64,000 nt of DNA from Clostridium sp. AN503 (GTDB lineage Bacteria; Bacillota; Clostridia; Lachnospirales; Lachnospiraceae), in the NCBI RefSeq assembly GCF_040719375.1, contig NZ_JBFDTP010000001.1:558001-622000 (forward strand), in the 5' to 3' direction. The notes beneath the pieces were generated by a model. It was not told where the DNA came from, searched no databases, and saw only the letters and a list, made by a program, of their open reading frames with translations. A program made the translations under genes and the position numbers. This document shows positions 12,981 through 21,940 of the stretch, one piece after another; position 1 is the stretch's first letter; each line of letters starts with the position of its first letter.

Positions 12981-14153
12981 TTATTTGTTGCGATATTTCT
13001 CTAACAATTTGTTAATCCGTTTGGTCGGATTCAGCAGTTCGCTCAGGGAATCATCGTGATTTAAATTGTCAATGATCAATGCGATGTATTTGCTCATATC
13101 CACATTGATATAGTACGGCCTGGAAAGCAGTTCCGGGGTCTGGTACACCAGGTTGGTGGTCAGTACCCGGTCGATCAGGCCATTCTCATAGTACTCATCG
13201 AATTTAGCCAGCCCATTGGTGAAAAGGCCAAAGGTAGAACAGATAAATACCTTTCTCGCTTTTCTGCGCTTTAACTCTTTCGCCACATCCTGCATGCTCT
13301 CACCGGAGGAGATCATATCGTCAATGATCAGCACGTCCTTGCCCTCCACGGAGGAACCCAAAAACTCATGCGCCACGATCGGATTCCGTCCGTCTACCAC
13401 GCGGGTATAATCCCGGCGCTTGTAGAACATGCCCATATCCAGTCCCAGCACGTTTGCAAAATATACAGCGCGGCCCATGCCGCCTTCGTCCGGGCTGATC
13501 ACCATCATATGGTCGCTGTCAATCTGAAGGTCCGTCTCCACCTTAAGCAGATATTTGATAAACTGATAGATCGGCTGCACGGTCTCAAAGCCCTTCAGCG
13601 GAATGGCATTCTGCACACGGGGATCATGAGCATCAAAGGTGATGATGTTCTCCACGCCCATATTGGTCAGCTCCTGCAGCGCAAGGGCACAGTCTAATGA
13701 CTCCCGGCCGGAACGCTTGTGCTGGCGGCTCTCATACAGAAACGGCATGATGACATTGATCCTGCGGGCTTTGCCTGCCGCTGCCGCGATCACACGCTTC
13801 AAATCCTGGAAATGGTCGTCCGGTGACATGTGGTTCGTCATACCGCACAGAGAATAGGTAAGGCTGTAGTTGCATACATCCACCATGATATACAGGTCAT
13901 CCCCGCGGATCGATGCATCGATGGTCCCTTTGCCTTCGCCGGAACCGAAACGCGGGGTCTTCGCCTCCACGATATAGGATTCTCTCTGGTAACCTGCAAA
14001 TGCGATCGTGGACTTATGCTCGCTCTCGCGCTCATTCCTCCACTCTACCAGCCAGTCATTGACCTTTGCGCCAAGTTCGGAACAGCTTTTCAGCGGAATC
14101 AGGCCCAGCGGCCCTACCGGGATGGTTTCAATGGTTTTTTCTTCGTATATCAT
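12981..14153 (-). CDS. prs: Ribose-phosphate pyrophosphokinase
   Basis: 390 aa from the ATG at 14153, which has GGAGG 5 nt upstream; a longer frame to 14210 lacks a site. It makes PRPP from ribose 5-phosphate and ATP for nucleotide, His and Trp synthesis. Visible motifs are MPFLYESRQHKRSGRESLD, ITFDAHDPRVQNA and the PRPP-binding loop DVLIIDDMISSGESM near residue 285. It is longer than the usual 315-aa enzyme because of an N-terminal extension and insertions, a form I recall from Lachnospiraceae. Located upstream of lepB on the same strand. Confidence 0.92.
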   Translation of the reverse strand: MIYEEKTIETIPVGPLGLIPLKSCSELGAKVNDWLVEWRNERESEHKSTIAFAGYQRESYIVEAKTPRFGSGEGKGTIDASIRGDDLYIMVDVCNYSLTYSLCGMTNHMSPDDHFQDLKRVIAAAAGKARRINVIMPFLYESRQHKRSGRESLDCALALQELTNMGVENIITFDAHDPRVQNAIPLKGFETVQPIYQFIKYLLKVETDLQIDSDHMMVISPDEGGMGRAVYFANVLGLDMGMFYKRRDYTRVVDGRNPIVAHEFLGSSVEGKDVLIIDDMISSGESMQDVAKELKRRKARKVFICSTFGLFTNGLAKFDEYYENGLIDRVLTTNLVYQTPELLSRPYYINVDMSKYIALIIDNLNHDDSLSELLNPTKRINKLLEKYRNK

Positions 14154-14333
14154 CTTATCCTCCATGTGCTCTGTACGCTTTATGTGTTTTATGATCTTGT
14201 ATGATTGCAAAGTATATCGGACGGCTTATGTTCTTATCTTCCTGCGCGGCATGATGCCGTACAGATATCCCTGTCTGCTTGCCCGCCGTCCTGAACAGTA
14301 TCTTTTATATCATTATGCATCGGTTAAGTCAAG

Positions 14334-15329
14334 TTAATCCCTGGAACTTTGCCTTTTTTTCATACGGATATCCCCGCCATAAAGCGGAATATGAATATAA
14401 TGGCTCATGATCCGTGAAGTCACCCGGTCAGAGTAGGTGTCCTGCAGCATATTCATGGAAAGGTTTGTGGAAATGATCGTGCCCTTCCGGCGGTTGATCC
14501 GCTCATTGATGCAGTAAAAAAGTTGGGAGGATACAAAAGAGTTGTTCACCTCCGTACCCAGGTCGTTGATGATCAGCATCTCGCATTCCAGAATATGGCG
14601 GTACGTCTCCTCCACATCCTCCTCGGCTTCCCGGCTGAACTTGTACCGGGAAAAAATCTCAAAAAGATCATGGGAGGATAAATAGATCACCGACACATAC
14701 CGGTCGATCAGCTCCTTTGCAATACAATTGGTAAGGAAAGTCTTGCCCACGCCGGTACTGCCGGTGAACAGGATATTCATCCCGTCGTCCGGGAACCGGG
14801 CTGCAAAGCGCCTGCACCGCTCCACCACCTGGCGCATATAGAAAGACTCCGTCATCCCCAGCCCCGGCAGCTTTTTGCTGTCATCAAAATAGTCAAACGA
14901 AAAGGTGCCGAAATTCTCCCGCTGCAATACCTCCTGGATATTGGACTGGGCATAGAGCACCCGGATCCTCTCCCGCTCAAAGCAGTGGCACCGGCGCCCG
15001 TTGCTGTACCCGGTATCCCGGCAGTCCGGGCAGCGGTAGCGCATCTCCATATAGTCCTCTGGAAATCCTGCGCTCTTTAGCAATGCCACCCGCTCCTCCC
15101 GCAGGTCGGCAAGCTCCGCCTTCAGCTGGCTGCGCGCCCCGGTGTCCCCTTCCAGCAGCCGCCGCGCACATGCAGCCGCACGGGTGCTGATCTCCTTTTC
15201 CAGCTCCTCTATGCGGGGAATCTTTGAAAAGACCTCCGCCACCCGCGCCTCTCTCTCATGCCGGTCTGTAAGCTGCTGCTGTTCGTACTGCCGCATCACC
15301 GCATTGTACTGGGAATTGCTCAGTGCCAT
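14334..15329 (-). CDS. dnaC: DnaC/DnaI-type helicase loader ATPase
   Basis: 331 aa with AAAGGAGC before the ATG. A helical N-terminus (1-90) is followed by a four-Cys cluster CPDCRDTGYSNGRRCHC (about 98-114) that probably binds zinc. The AAA+ domain has Walker A GSTGVGKT (near 187) and Walker B ECEMLIINDLG, with sensor-like STNLSMNML. It would load the replicative helicase at the origin. It follows a DnaD-domain gene, the usual clostridial primosome pair, and a DnaA-box cluster lies upstream of both. The symbol is by analogy; the Bacillus counterpart is dnaI. Confidence 0.88.
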   Translation of the reverse strand: MALSNSQYNAVMRQYEQQQLTDRHEREARVAEVFSKIPRIEELEKEISTRAAACARRLLEGDTGARSQLKAELADLREERVALLKSAGFPEDYMEMRYRCPDCRDTGYSNGRRCHCFERERIRVLYAQSNIQEVLQRENFGTFSFDYFDDSKKLPGLGMTESFYMRQVVERCRRFAARFPDDGMNILFTGSTGVGKTFLTNCIAKELIDRYVSVIYLSSHDLFEIFSRYKFSREAEEDVEETYRHILECEMLIINDLGTEVNNSFVSSQLFYCINERINRRKGTIISTNLSMNMLQDTYSDRVTSRIMSHYIHIPLYGGDIRMKKRQSSRD

Positions 15330-15377
15330 GGTGTCCGCTCCTTTCTGCCTGTGGTATTTCTGTTGCTTCAGACTCTG

Positions 15378-16535
15378 TTACTCGCTCAGCCATTCCTTCA
15401 CCTGGTCAAGTACCATGGAGTCATAATCCGTATTCCGCTGTTCAAAGTTGTGAAACTGGTTGGTCTGCTTCTTCGGTGACCGGGCAGTCTGGCGTCCCTG
15501 GCTCCTCCGCTTCTCATCCAGCGCAGATATGTCCGTAAGCCCTTTGACGCCCGCCTTTTTCCACTCGGACAGGATCTTCTCCGCATACTGGAAGCTGGGC
15601 TTGTGCGTCGCCTCTAAAGTCCGGTTGCATGCTTCCAGCACCACTTCCCGTGTAAAGCCATAAATCTTGAACCACCGCTCGATCATCTCTTTTTCCGCGT
15701 TCCCCGGCTTCCGGTCCGTCAGGCCAAACGCCCTCATAACGGAAAAGGAATCCTTTGTAAAGCCGCTGGCGTAAGCCTTCGCCTCCTCCACAGTGGCAAA
15801 GCCCTTCTCATGCCAGCTTAAGGCCACGGTCTCTATGTACCGGATGCTGGTGTGCCCGCTCTGGACGCAGTACTCCACCAGATACTCCAAAAGCTCTGTG
15901 GACATATGGAGGCCATCATACAGATAGGCAAACACCTCCAGCTCCCTCTGGGTGAATATCTTGTTCAGATACCGCTGCGCAATGTAAAGAAGCTGCGCAA
16001 ACTCCCCGTCGTCCTGAAGGCGGTTCACCTGCTCCTGACTGTACACTGGCCGGGAAGCAGCCGTCTCAGCCGCCGGCTTCTGCGCGGACAACGCCGCCCC
16101 GCCCCCATAATGCCCGCTGCCTGGCGCTGATATCGGTTCACGGCTGACAGCACCGGGCTGCTCACTGCCGCCCAGACGCGCCGCCGGCTCTGCTGTGGAT
16201 ACCGGATCCTGCTGCACCGAGCGTGCCTTTCCACGATCTGCACGCGTCTCCGCCCGTTCCGCCGCGCGTTCCTGCGCCGGCCTGTTAAAACGGCTATCTC
16301 CGCCTCCCAGCTTCAAGGTCCCCAGCTTCTCCCAATAAGCCAGAGCACGCCGCACGTCCGCCTCCGTGTGGTTCAGGGCGTCGGCGATCCCGTCCATATC
16401 CAGCTTCTCATGCTGGTGCCTCAGAATGTATAAATACACCTTCACATACTCACCGTTGGCCTCAGCCATATAACGGTCGATAAACTCGTTGGCAACCATG
16501 GTCGCCTCCACTCCAAAACTGCATGTCAAATCCAT
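15378..16535 (-). CDS. DnaD-domain replication initiation protein
   Basis: 385 aa. Residues 1-90 look like a winged helix DnaD N-terminal domain (EFIDRYMAEANGEYVKVYLYILRH, ADALNHTEADVRRALAYWEKLGTL). A low-complexity Ala/Glu/Arg/Gly linker covers about 95-175, and a DnaD C-terminal domain covers about 190-320 (YLNKIFTQRELEVFAYLYDGLHMS, YIETVALSWHEKG). The tail after 330 is basic. DnaD-type proteins open DNA at the origin and recruit the helicase loader. The gene is 48 nt upstream of the loader gene on the same strand and just downstream of clustered DnaA boxes, so DnaA may regulate it. Confidence 0.88.
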   Translation of the reverse strand: MDLTCSFGVEATMVANEFIDRYMAEANGEYVKVYLYILRHQHEKLDMDGIADALNHTEADVRRALAYWEKLGTLKLGGGDSRFNRPAQERAAERAETRADRGKARSVQQDPVSTAEPAARLGGSEQPGAVSREPISAPGSGHYGGGAALSAQKPAAETAASRPVYSQEQVNRLQDDGEFAQLLYIAQRYLNKIFTQRELEVFAYLYDGLHMSTELLEYLVEYCVQSGHTSIRYIETVALSWHEKGFATVEEAKAYASGFTKDSFSVMRAFGLTDRKPGNAEKEMIERWFKIYGFTREVVLEACNRTLEATHKPSFQYAEKILSEWKKAGVKGLTDISALDEKRRSQGRQTARSPKKQTNQFHNFEQRNTDYDSMVLDQVKEWLSE

Positions 16536-16601
16536 AGATCCTCATCCTCTCCTGTCTTCCTCCATTCTAGCACATCTGTTTTCAAAAGAAAATAGGCGGG
16601 T

Positions 16602-16800
16602 TTATCCACAGAAATCATTGTGGATTCTGTGGATAATGTGGATAACAGGTCAACATAACGGTGAAAAACTCGTCGAATCCGGTCGAATTGTTTATAAACT
16701 CAAGGTTTTCCAAATTTTTAGATATTTTCTTATGTAAATCAAAAAATCCACATAGCCCCTTTACATAAAAAGTGGAAAACTATGTGGATAATGTGGATAA
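16602..16800. promoter_or_regulatory. DnaA-box cluster with AT-rich core
   Basis: Five perfect DnaA boxes are present: TTATCCACA at 16602-16610, and its complement TGTGGATAA at 16628-16636, 16637-16645, 16783-16791 and 16792-16800. Near matches lie at about 16619 and 16744. The two tandem pairs bracket about 135 nt that is AT-rich from 16685. The gap is 265 nt between the murC stop and the dnaD-like start. It may be a DnaA-controlled promoter, a DnaA-titration site or an origin; no dnaA or dnaN gene is in the window. Confidence 0.8.
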
Positions 16801-18180
16801 CTACTGCCCAAGCAGCCTTTCCCCAACTTTTACAATGTCTCCGGCGCCCATAGTTATCAACAAATCACCGGTTGAACAATTTTCTAAAATAAATGTTTCG
16901 ATATCGTCAAAGGTCGGGAAATAATGCGCATTTACGCCCAGTTTTTCAATTCTCTCTGCTATATCGCGGGAACTGATCCCCAGGGTGTCCGTCTCCCTCG
17001 CCGCATAAATGTCCGCCAGGATCACCTCATCCGCCGCAGACAGCGCCTGGGCAAACTCATCCAGAAACGCCTTCGTCCGGGTATACGTGTGGGGCTGGAA
17101 AACACACCACAGCTTCCTGTGTGGATAATTCTTTGCCGCGGAGAGTGTCGCCGCGATCTCCTGCGGATGGTGTGCATAGTCATCGATCACGGTCACGCCC
17201 CCGATCTCACCCTTTTTCTCAAACCGGCGTTTTGTCCCGGTAAAATGGGACAGGCCCTCTGCGATGGCATCACCAGAGATCCCCAGGGCCTCCGCCACTG
17301 CGATGGCAGCCAGGGCATTGTAAACATTGTGCTCCCCCGGGACATTCAGTGTGATCCGCCCACGCTCCTCTCCACCTGCCAGCAGAGTAAAGGAAGCCCT
17401 TGCAAGCTCGTCATAACAAATGTCCGCAGCGCTGTAATCGCTGTCCGGACCGTGCCCCACTGTCACCACACGGCAGCTTAAGCCGTCTGTGATCTGCTCA
17501 TAGTCCCGGATATCGCTGTTCATGATCAGCAGTCCGTTCTCCGGCAGTTTCTCGGCAAACAGCCGGAAGGAGTGGCGGATATCATCAATATCCTTGAAAA
17601 AATCCAGATGGTCCGCCTCAATATTCAGAATCACCTCTATAGTCGGAAAAAACGACAGGAAGCTGTTGGTATACTCACATGCCTCCGTGACAAACAGTTC
17701 CGGGCCGCCCACGCGGATATTGCCGCCAATAGAATGCAGGATCCCTCCGACAGAAATGGTCGGATCCTTCCCTGCCGCAAGCAGGATATCCGTCACCATG
17801 GAGGTGGTCGTCGTCTTGCCGTGGGTGCCGGAGATAGCAACCGACTCCGTATAATTCTTCATGATCTGCCCCAGCAGGTCCGCGCGGCTCATCATAGGGA
17901 TTCCGCGCCGCACCACCTCCGCGTACTCCGGATTGTCCGGATGCACTGCTGCGGTGTAGACCACCAGCTCAATATCATCCGTAATATTTTCCGCCCTCTG
18001 TCCATAAGCGATCCTGGCCCCGCCGGCTGCCAGATGATCCGTCAGCTCGGTCTCATGAGAATCCGAACCACTGATCCGAAACCCTTCCCCCAGCAAAATC
18101 TCCGCCAGCCCACTCATACTGATCCCGCCAATCCCAATAAAATGAACCGCCAGTGGTTTCTTAAAATCTATCTGATACAT
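16801..18180 (-). CDS. murC: UDP-N-acetylmuramate--L-alanine ligase
   Basis: 459 aa, normal length. MurC adds L-Ala to UDP-MurNAc with ATP in cytoplasmic peptidoglycan precursor synthesis. The N-terminal Rossmann part has HFIGIGGISMSGLAEILL, the ATP loop is SGTHGKTTTTSM (near residue 116), and later motifs include EADHLDFFKD, NVPGEHNVYNALAAIAVA and IDDYAHHPQEI. The start follows AAAGGATGG at a rather long 11-nt spacing. It stands alone between the DnaA-box gap and a divergent PBP gene. Confidence 0.96.
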   Translation of the reverse strand: MYQIDFKKPLAVHFIGIGGISMSGLAEILLGEGFRISGSDSHETELTDHLAAGGARIAYGQRAENITDDIELVVYTAAVHPDNPEYAEVVRRGIPMMSRADLLGQIMKNYTESVAISGTHGKTTTTSMVTDILLAAGKDPTISVGGILHSIGGNIRVGGPELFVTEACEYTNSFLSFFPTIEVILNIEADHLDFFKDIDDIRHSFRLFAEKLPENGLLIMNSDIRDYEQITDGLSCRVVTVGHGPDSDYSAADICYDELARASFTLLAGGEERGRITLNVPGEHNVYNALAAIAVAEALGISGDAIAEGLSHFTGTKRRFEKKGEIGGVTVIDDYAHHPQEIAATLSAAKNYPHRKLWCVFQPHTYTRTKAFLDEFAQALSAADEVILADIYAARETDTLGISSRDIAERIEKLGVNAHYFPTFDDIETFILENCSTGDLLITMGAGDIVKVGERLLGQ

Positions 18181-18309
18181 ACTAAATCCATCCTTTTCCC
18201 CTTATTATTCCTTACCTTTTTACTTCTTTTTCCCCCGAAAGTCAATGTTTTCTTCTTATTTTTATACTTTTTCTATCCCTTTTTGAGTTTTTGTATTATA
18301 ATGTCCACG

Positions 18310-18480
18310 TAGACAATGAGCAGTGCAGGAAAAGAAGCGAGATCTGTGAATGGGGAGCTTGCTCACCAAGCACAAATCACGCTGCTTTTCCTATAGGGCG
18401 AAGCCCGTGAGCGGTATGGAGCGCAGCGCAATACCGCCCACGCACTGCGGAGCAGGCAACTGAGTAAATATCTCCCAACC
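18310..18480 (+). ncRNA. Highly structured intergenic element before the PBP gene
   Basis: AGGAAAAGAAGCG (18327-18339) pairs with CGCTGCTTTTCCT (18380-18392), one mismatch, enclosing a second hairpin GAGC-TT-GCTC with flanking GG/CC and GTG/CAC pairs. Next come GGGC-GAA-GCCC and GCGGTAT...ATACCGC with flanking GTG/CAC. No frame is evident in 18181-18553. It could be a small RNA, a leader for the PBP gene, or a copy of a genome-wide palindromic repeat; only one copy was seen here. Confidence 0.4.
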
Positions 18481-18553
18481 GCAACCAACTCACCAGCCAC
18501 CGCCCACGCACCACAGAGTCCCACCACGAGTAAACAAAAAGAGGAATCACACT

Positions 18554-21394
18554 ATGAGATCACGCAACACCATCAAGGCAATCCTCAAAGGCATTGCCAG
18601 TTTTTTCGTAAGCCTGTTCGGAATCCTCGGATGGCTTTTACAGGCCATGATGCAGCTTCTGACCGCCACACTCATCATCGGCGCTCTGGCCGCGCTTTTA
18701 ATCTACGTAAAAGCCAAGCCGGATTTAGACTACTGCCGGGAAGTCGCCTACGACAAGCTTTCCCAGATGCAGCGCCAGGATTTCCGCATGCTTTCCGACA
18801 CCGAGATATATGACAAGGATAACCAGCTGATCGGCCTGATCAACGCCGGACACTACGAATATGTACCGATCGACAAGATCAGTCTAAATATCCAGAACGC
18901 ATACATAGCCCAGGAGGACAGGCGTTTCAAGAGCCATACCGGCGTAGACTGGATCGCCACATTCCGTGCAGGGCTTGCACTTGTAAAAAACCGCGGTGAG
19001 ATCACCCAGGGCGGCAGTACGATCACCCAGCAGGTCATCAAGAACACGTACTTAACCCAGGAGCAGAGCTTCACCCGCAAGATCGTCGAGATCCTTCTGG
19101 CGCCGGAGGTGGAGAAGGAGTATTCCAAGGCCGACATCATGGAATTCTACTGCAACACCAACTTCTACGGCAATCATTGTTACGGCGTGCAGGCTGCCAG
19201 CCGCTACTATTTCGGCAAAAATGCGGACGAACTTCAGCCCTACGAGGCTGCCGTGCTGGTAGGCTTAAGCAACAGTCCTACCGCCTATGATCCCATCAAG
19301 AATCCAGAGGCAGCGCTCACCAAGCGCAACGACGTACTGCACAGTATGTATGAGGTGGGTTACTTAACCCGGGAAGAATATGACGCGGACATCGCCCAGT
19401 CCCTGAGCATTGTCCAGGAAGAAGCCGAGGGCACAGACGAGAACTACCAGTCCAGCTACGCGATCCACTGTGCCGCACTACAGCTTATGGCGCTGGACGG
19501 GTTTGAGTTCCAGTACACATTCGAAGACAAGGACGATTACGACAGCTATGTAGACCGTTATCAGACCGTTTACAATGAAAAGAATGATGAGATCCGCGCA
19601 GGCGGCTACCGTATTTACACATCTCTGGACAACAGCCTCCAGCAGGTCCTCCAGGCTCAGATCGATAACGGGCTTTCCTCCTACACAGAATTGCAGGACA
19701 ACGGCAAATTCGCACTCCAGGGTGCAGGCGTCATCGTGGACAACCAGACGAACTATGTGGTCGCCATCGTGGGCGGACGCGGCACGGAGGATATGTTCAA
19801 CCGCGCCTATCTAAGCGCCCGGCAGCCCGGCAGCACCATCAAGCCGCTGATCGACTATGGCCCCGCCTTCGATACGGGAGAATACTATCCCGCCCGGATG
19901 GTGGACGACCACAAATGGGAGGACGGTCCCTCCAACAGCGGCGGTCATTACTACGGAAATGTGACTGTGCGCGAAGCCCTCAACCGCAGCTTGAACACCG
20001 TAGCATGGCAGATCCTCACAGATATCGGCGTCAACTTCGGACTGGACTATCTGGGACAGATGGATTTCCTGAAATTGACTTACATTGACAATGATGTGCC
20101 GTCCTTAAGCATCGGCGGGTTCACAAATGGCGTGCGGGTAGTGGATATGGCAAAAGGCTACAGTACCCTCGCCAACAGCGGTGTCTATAACGACCGCACC
20201 TGTATCCGCCAGATCGACCATGAACAGCAGGGCAACTTGACCAAAGACTTAAAGCCCCATGCCAGACAGGTCTACCAGGAGGACTCCGCCTACATGCTGA
20301 CGGATATCCTGAAAGGTACCCTGACCGAGAGCTACGGCACCGGTTACGGCCTGGCCCTGGACAATGACATGCCCGCCGCAGGCAAGACCGGCACCACCAA
20401 CAGCAGCAAGGATACCTGGTTCTGCGGATATACCCGGTATTACACCACCGCTGTCTGGGTGGGATATGACATTCCCCGGGCCATGCCCGGTATCTACGGC
20501 AAAACCTATGCGGGAAAGATCTGGAAGCAGGTCATGGACCAGATCCACACCGGCAAAGAACCATGGGACTGGGAACAGCCTGCCACAGTGGAGGAACAGC
20601 CGGACGAAAAGACCGGGATCACCGATCTGGTCAGCGCCACAGCCAAGCTGCGCGCCGAGCAGAGTCTCCACGACAAGGAGCAGCGGCGTTTGGAGGATGA
20701 GCTGAAAGCCTCTGTAGACGAATTCGAGAATAAGACCATCGAGACTGTGGAGGACACTTATTGGGTGAAGAACCGCTACCAGTCTCTGGTATCCAAACTG
20801 AACCTCATGGATGAGGGCGAACTGCGCGGAGAGCTTCTGGAACGGGTCACCTCCCGGTACGAGGAATTTTCCGTCACGATCAAAGAGATGCAGTCCACCA
20901 TCGCCCTCTATGAAAAACAGAAAGAACGGGAACAGGCCGACGCTCAGAAGCGCGCGGAGGAGACTGCCGAGAAGCGCCGCAAGGAGCTGGAGATCCAGAC
21001 CAGGAAGAACGAATTTCTGATCGCCCTGCGGGATGTGGAGAACCTGGAGTATCAGGCTCCCAATGCTTCTGAACTGATCCAGACTGCCATCAGCAAGCTG
21101 CCTCTGGTCGCAGACTATGAGGAAGCCGCTTCCTACAGCACACGCCTGGACGCTGCTATTTCCCGCGTTTCCACCCTGCCGACCGCTGAAGAATGGCAGA
21201 TGATGGAGGAAAAGAAAGCTGCAGAGGAAGCTGCTGCACAGGAATCTGTACAGCAGCAGATCAGCCAGGAACAGTCAAAGCTCGAAGGCGCCTTAAACCA
21301 GGAACAGAAAAAATGGAATAACAGCACCCCGCACGAAGTAGGGCCGGGCGTAAGCCCCAGCCCGGTAGTCATTCCGGGGCCGGAAGGAGAGTGA
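18554..21394 (+). CDS. Class A penicillin-binding protein (PBP1A-type)
   Basis: 946 aa. A cytoplasmic N-terminus and one membrane anchor (about 30-52) precede the GT51 glycosyltransferase domain with EDRRFKSHTGVD (near 120), GGSTITQQ (near 153) and later TNFYGN. The transpeptidase has the Ser of QPGSTIKPL (near 426), SLN and KTGTTNS (near 610). It polymerises and cross-links peptidoglycan outside the membrane. The C-terminal 240 residues form a charged coiled coil (Glu/Lys/Gln-rich, 680-930) and a Pro-rich end, an unusually long tail. Start chosen at ATG after AAGAGGAA. The next gene overlaps closely. Confidence 0.94.
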   Translation: MRSRNTIKAILKGIASFFVSLFGILGWLLQAMMQLLTATLIIGALAALLIYVKAKPDLDYCREVAYDKLSQMQRQDFRMLSDTEIYDKDNQLIGLINAGHYEYVPIDKISLNIQNAYIAQEDRRFKSHTGVDWIATFRAGLALVKNRGEITQGGSTITQQVIKNTYLTQEQSFTRKIVEILLAPEVEKEYSKADIMEFYCNTNFYGNHCYGVQAASRYYFGKNADELQPYEAAVLVGLSNSPTAYDPIKNPEAALTKRNDVLHSMYEVGYLTREEYDADIAQSLSIVQEEAEGTDENYQSSYAIHCAALQLMALDGFEFQYTFEDKDDYDSYVDRYQTVYNEKNDEIRAGGYRIYTSLDNSLQQVLQAQIDNGLSSYTELQDNGKFALQGAGVIVDNQTNYVVAIVGGRGTEDMFNRAYLSARQPGSTIKPLIDYGPAFDTGEYYPARMVDDHKWEDGPSNSGGHYYGNVTVREALNRSLNTVAWQILTDIGVNFGLDYLGQMDFLKLTYIDNDVPSLSIGGFTNGVRVVDMAKGYSTLANSGVYNDRTCIRQIDHEQQGNLTKDLKPHARQVYQEDSAYMLTDILKGTLTESYGTGYGLALDNDMPAAGKTGTTNSSKDTWFCGYTRYYTTAVWVGYDIPRAMPGIYGKTYAGKIWKQVMDQIHTGKEPWDWEQPATVEEQPDEKTGITDLVSATAKLRAEQSLHDKEQRRLEDELKASVDEFENKTIETVEDTYWVKNRYQSLVSKLNLMDEGELRGELLERVTSRYEEFSVTIKEMQSTIALYEKQKEREQADAQKRAEETAEKRRKELEIQTRKNEFLIALRDVENLEYQAPNASELIQTAISKLPLVADYEEAASYSTRLDAAISRVSTLPTAEEWQMMEEKKAAEEAAAQESVQQQISQEQSKLEGALNQEQKKWNNSTPHEVGPGVSPSPVVIPGPEGE

Positions 21395-21399
21395 ACCAC

Positions 21400-21891
21400 A
21401 TGAGTACAGAACAGGAGAAAGCTTTAGAGCCTGCTTTAGACCCGATGGAGGACACCGACCGGATCCAGAAGGCTATCGAAAAGGTCGTAGATGAAGAAAC
21501 TGCCGCCCTGCCTCCGCTGAGCGGTATCCCTGATGCATCAGAGCGATCCGGGGAGACAAAGACCGCATACCCATTGGATGCTCAGGAAGACGATGCTGCA
21601 AGTCCACAAAACGACGGCGAATATCCCGCGCAGTCTGAGAAGCGATCGGATCATACACAGGTACACACCTGGTTTTTTACCTTCATGTGCATGAACATCC
21701 CGATCGTTGGCTGGATCTACCTTCTGTATCTTGCATTCAGCAAGAAACAGACCGAACGGCGCAGCTTCGCGCGGGCCTATCTGTTTTATAAACTGATATT
21801 TCTGCTGGTTTCCGTGCTGATTCTCGGGATCCTGGTCTACATCGGGTTAGGGTATTTAGACCAGCTGCTGGCTTATATGGAAATGCTGTAA
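21400..21891 (+). CDS. Acidic protein with C-terminal membrane hairpin, unknown
   Basis: 163 aa from ATG 21400, with AAGGAGAG at a 9-nt spacing; a GTG at 21391 is too close to the site. The first 90 residues are acidic and disordered. Two membrane segments follow (about WFFTFMCMNIPIVGWIYLLYLA and YKLIFLLVSVLILGILVYIGL) joined by a basic loop. It starts just after the PBP stop and must be co-transcribed, so a PBP partner or cell-wall role is likely. No family recognised. A strong hairpin terminator follows. Confidence 0.75.
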   Translation: MSTEQEKALEPALDPMEDTDRIQKAIEKVVDEETAALPPLSGIPDASERSGETKTAYPLDAQEDDAASPQNDGEYPAQSEKRSDHTQVHTWFFTFMCMNIPIVGWIYLLYLAFSKKQTERRSFARAYLFYKLIFLLVSVLILGILVYIGLGYLDQLLAYMEML

Positions 21892-21903
21892 TACATCAAA
21901 AAT

Positions 21904-21935
21904 GGCCCCCGGCATATGGTAACATGCCGGGGGCC
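21904..21935. terminator. Bidirectional terminator between convergent genes
   Basis: GGCCCCCGGCAT pairs perfectly with ATGCCGGGGGCC (12 bp, 8-nt loop), centred between the plus-strand gene ending at 21891 and the minus-strand gene ending at 21941. A/T-rich flanks on both sides suit use in either direction. Confidence 0.8.
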
Positions 21936-21940
21936 AAATA

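Noticed and set aside
16602..16800. Calling the DnaA-box cluster oriC outright
   Set aside because: dnaA and dnaN are not nearby; a regulatory or titration site is equally possible.
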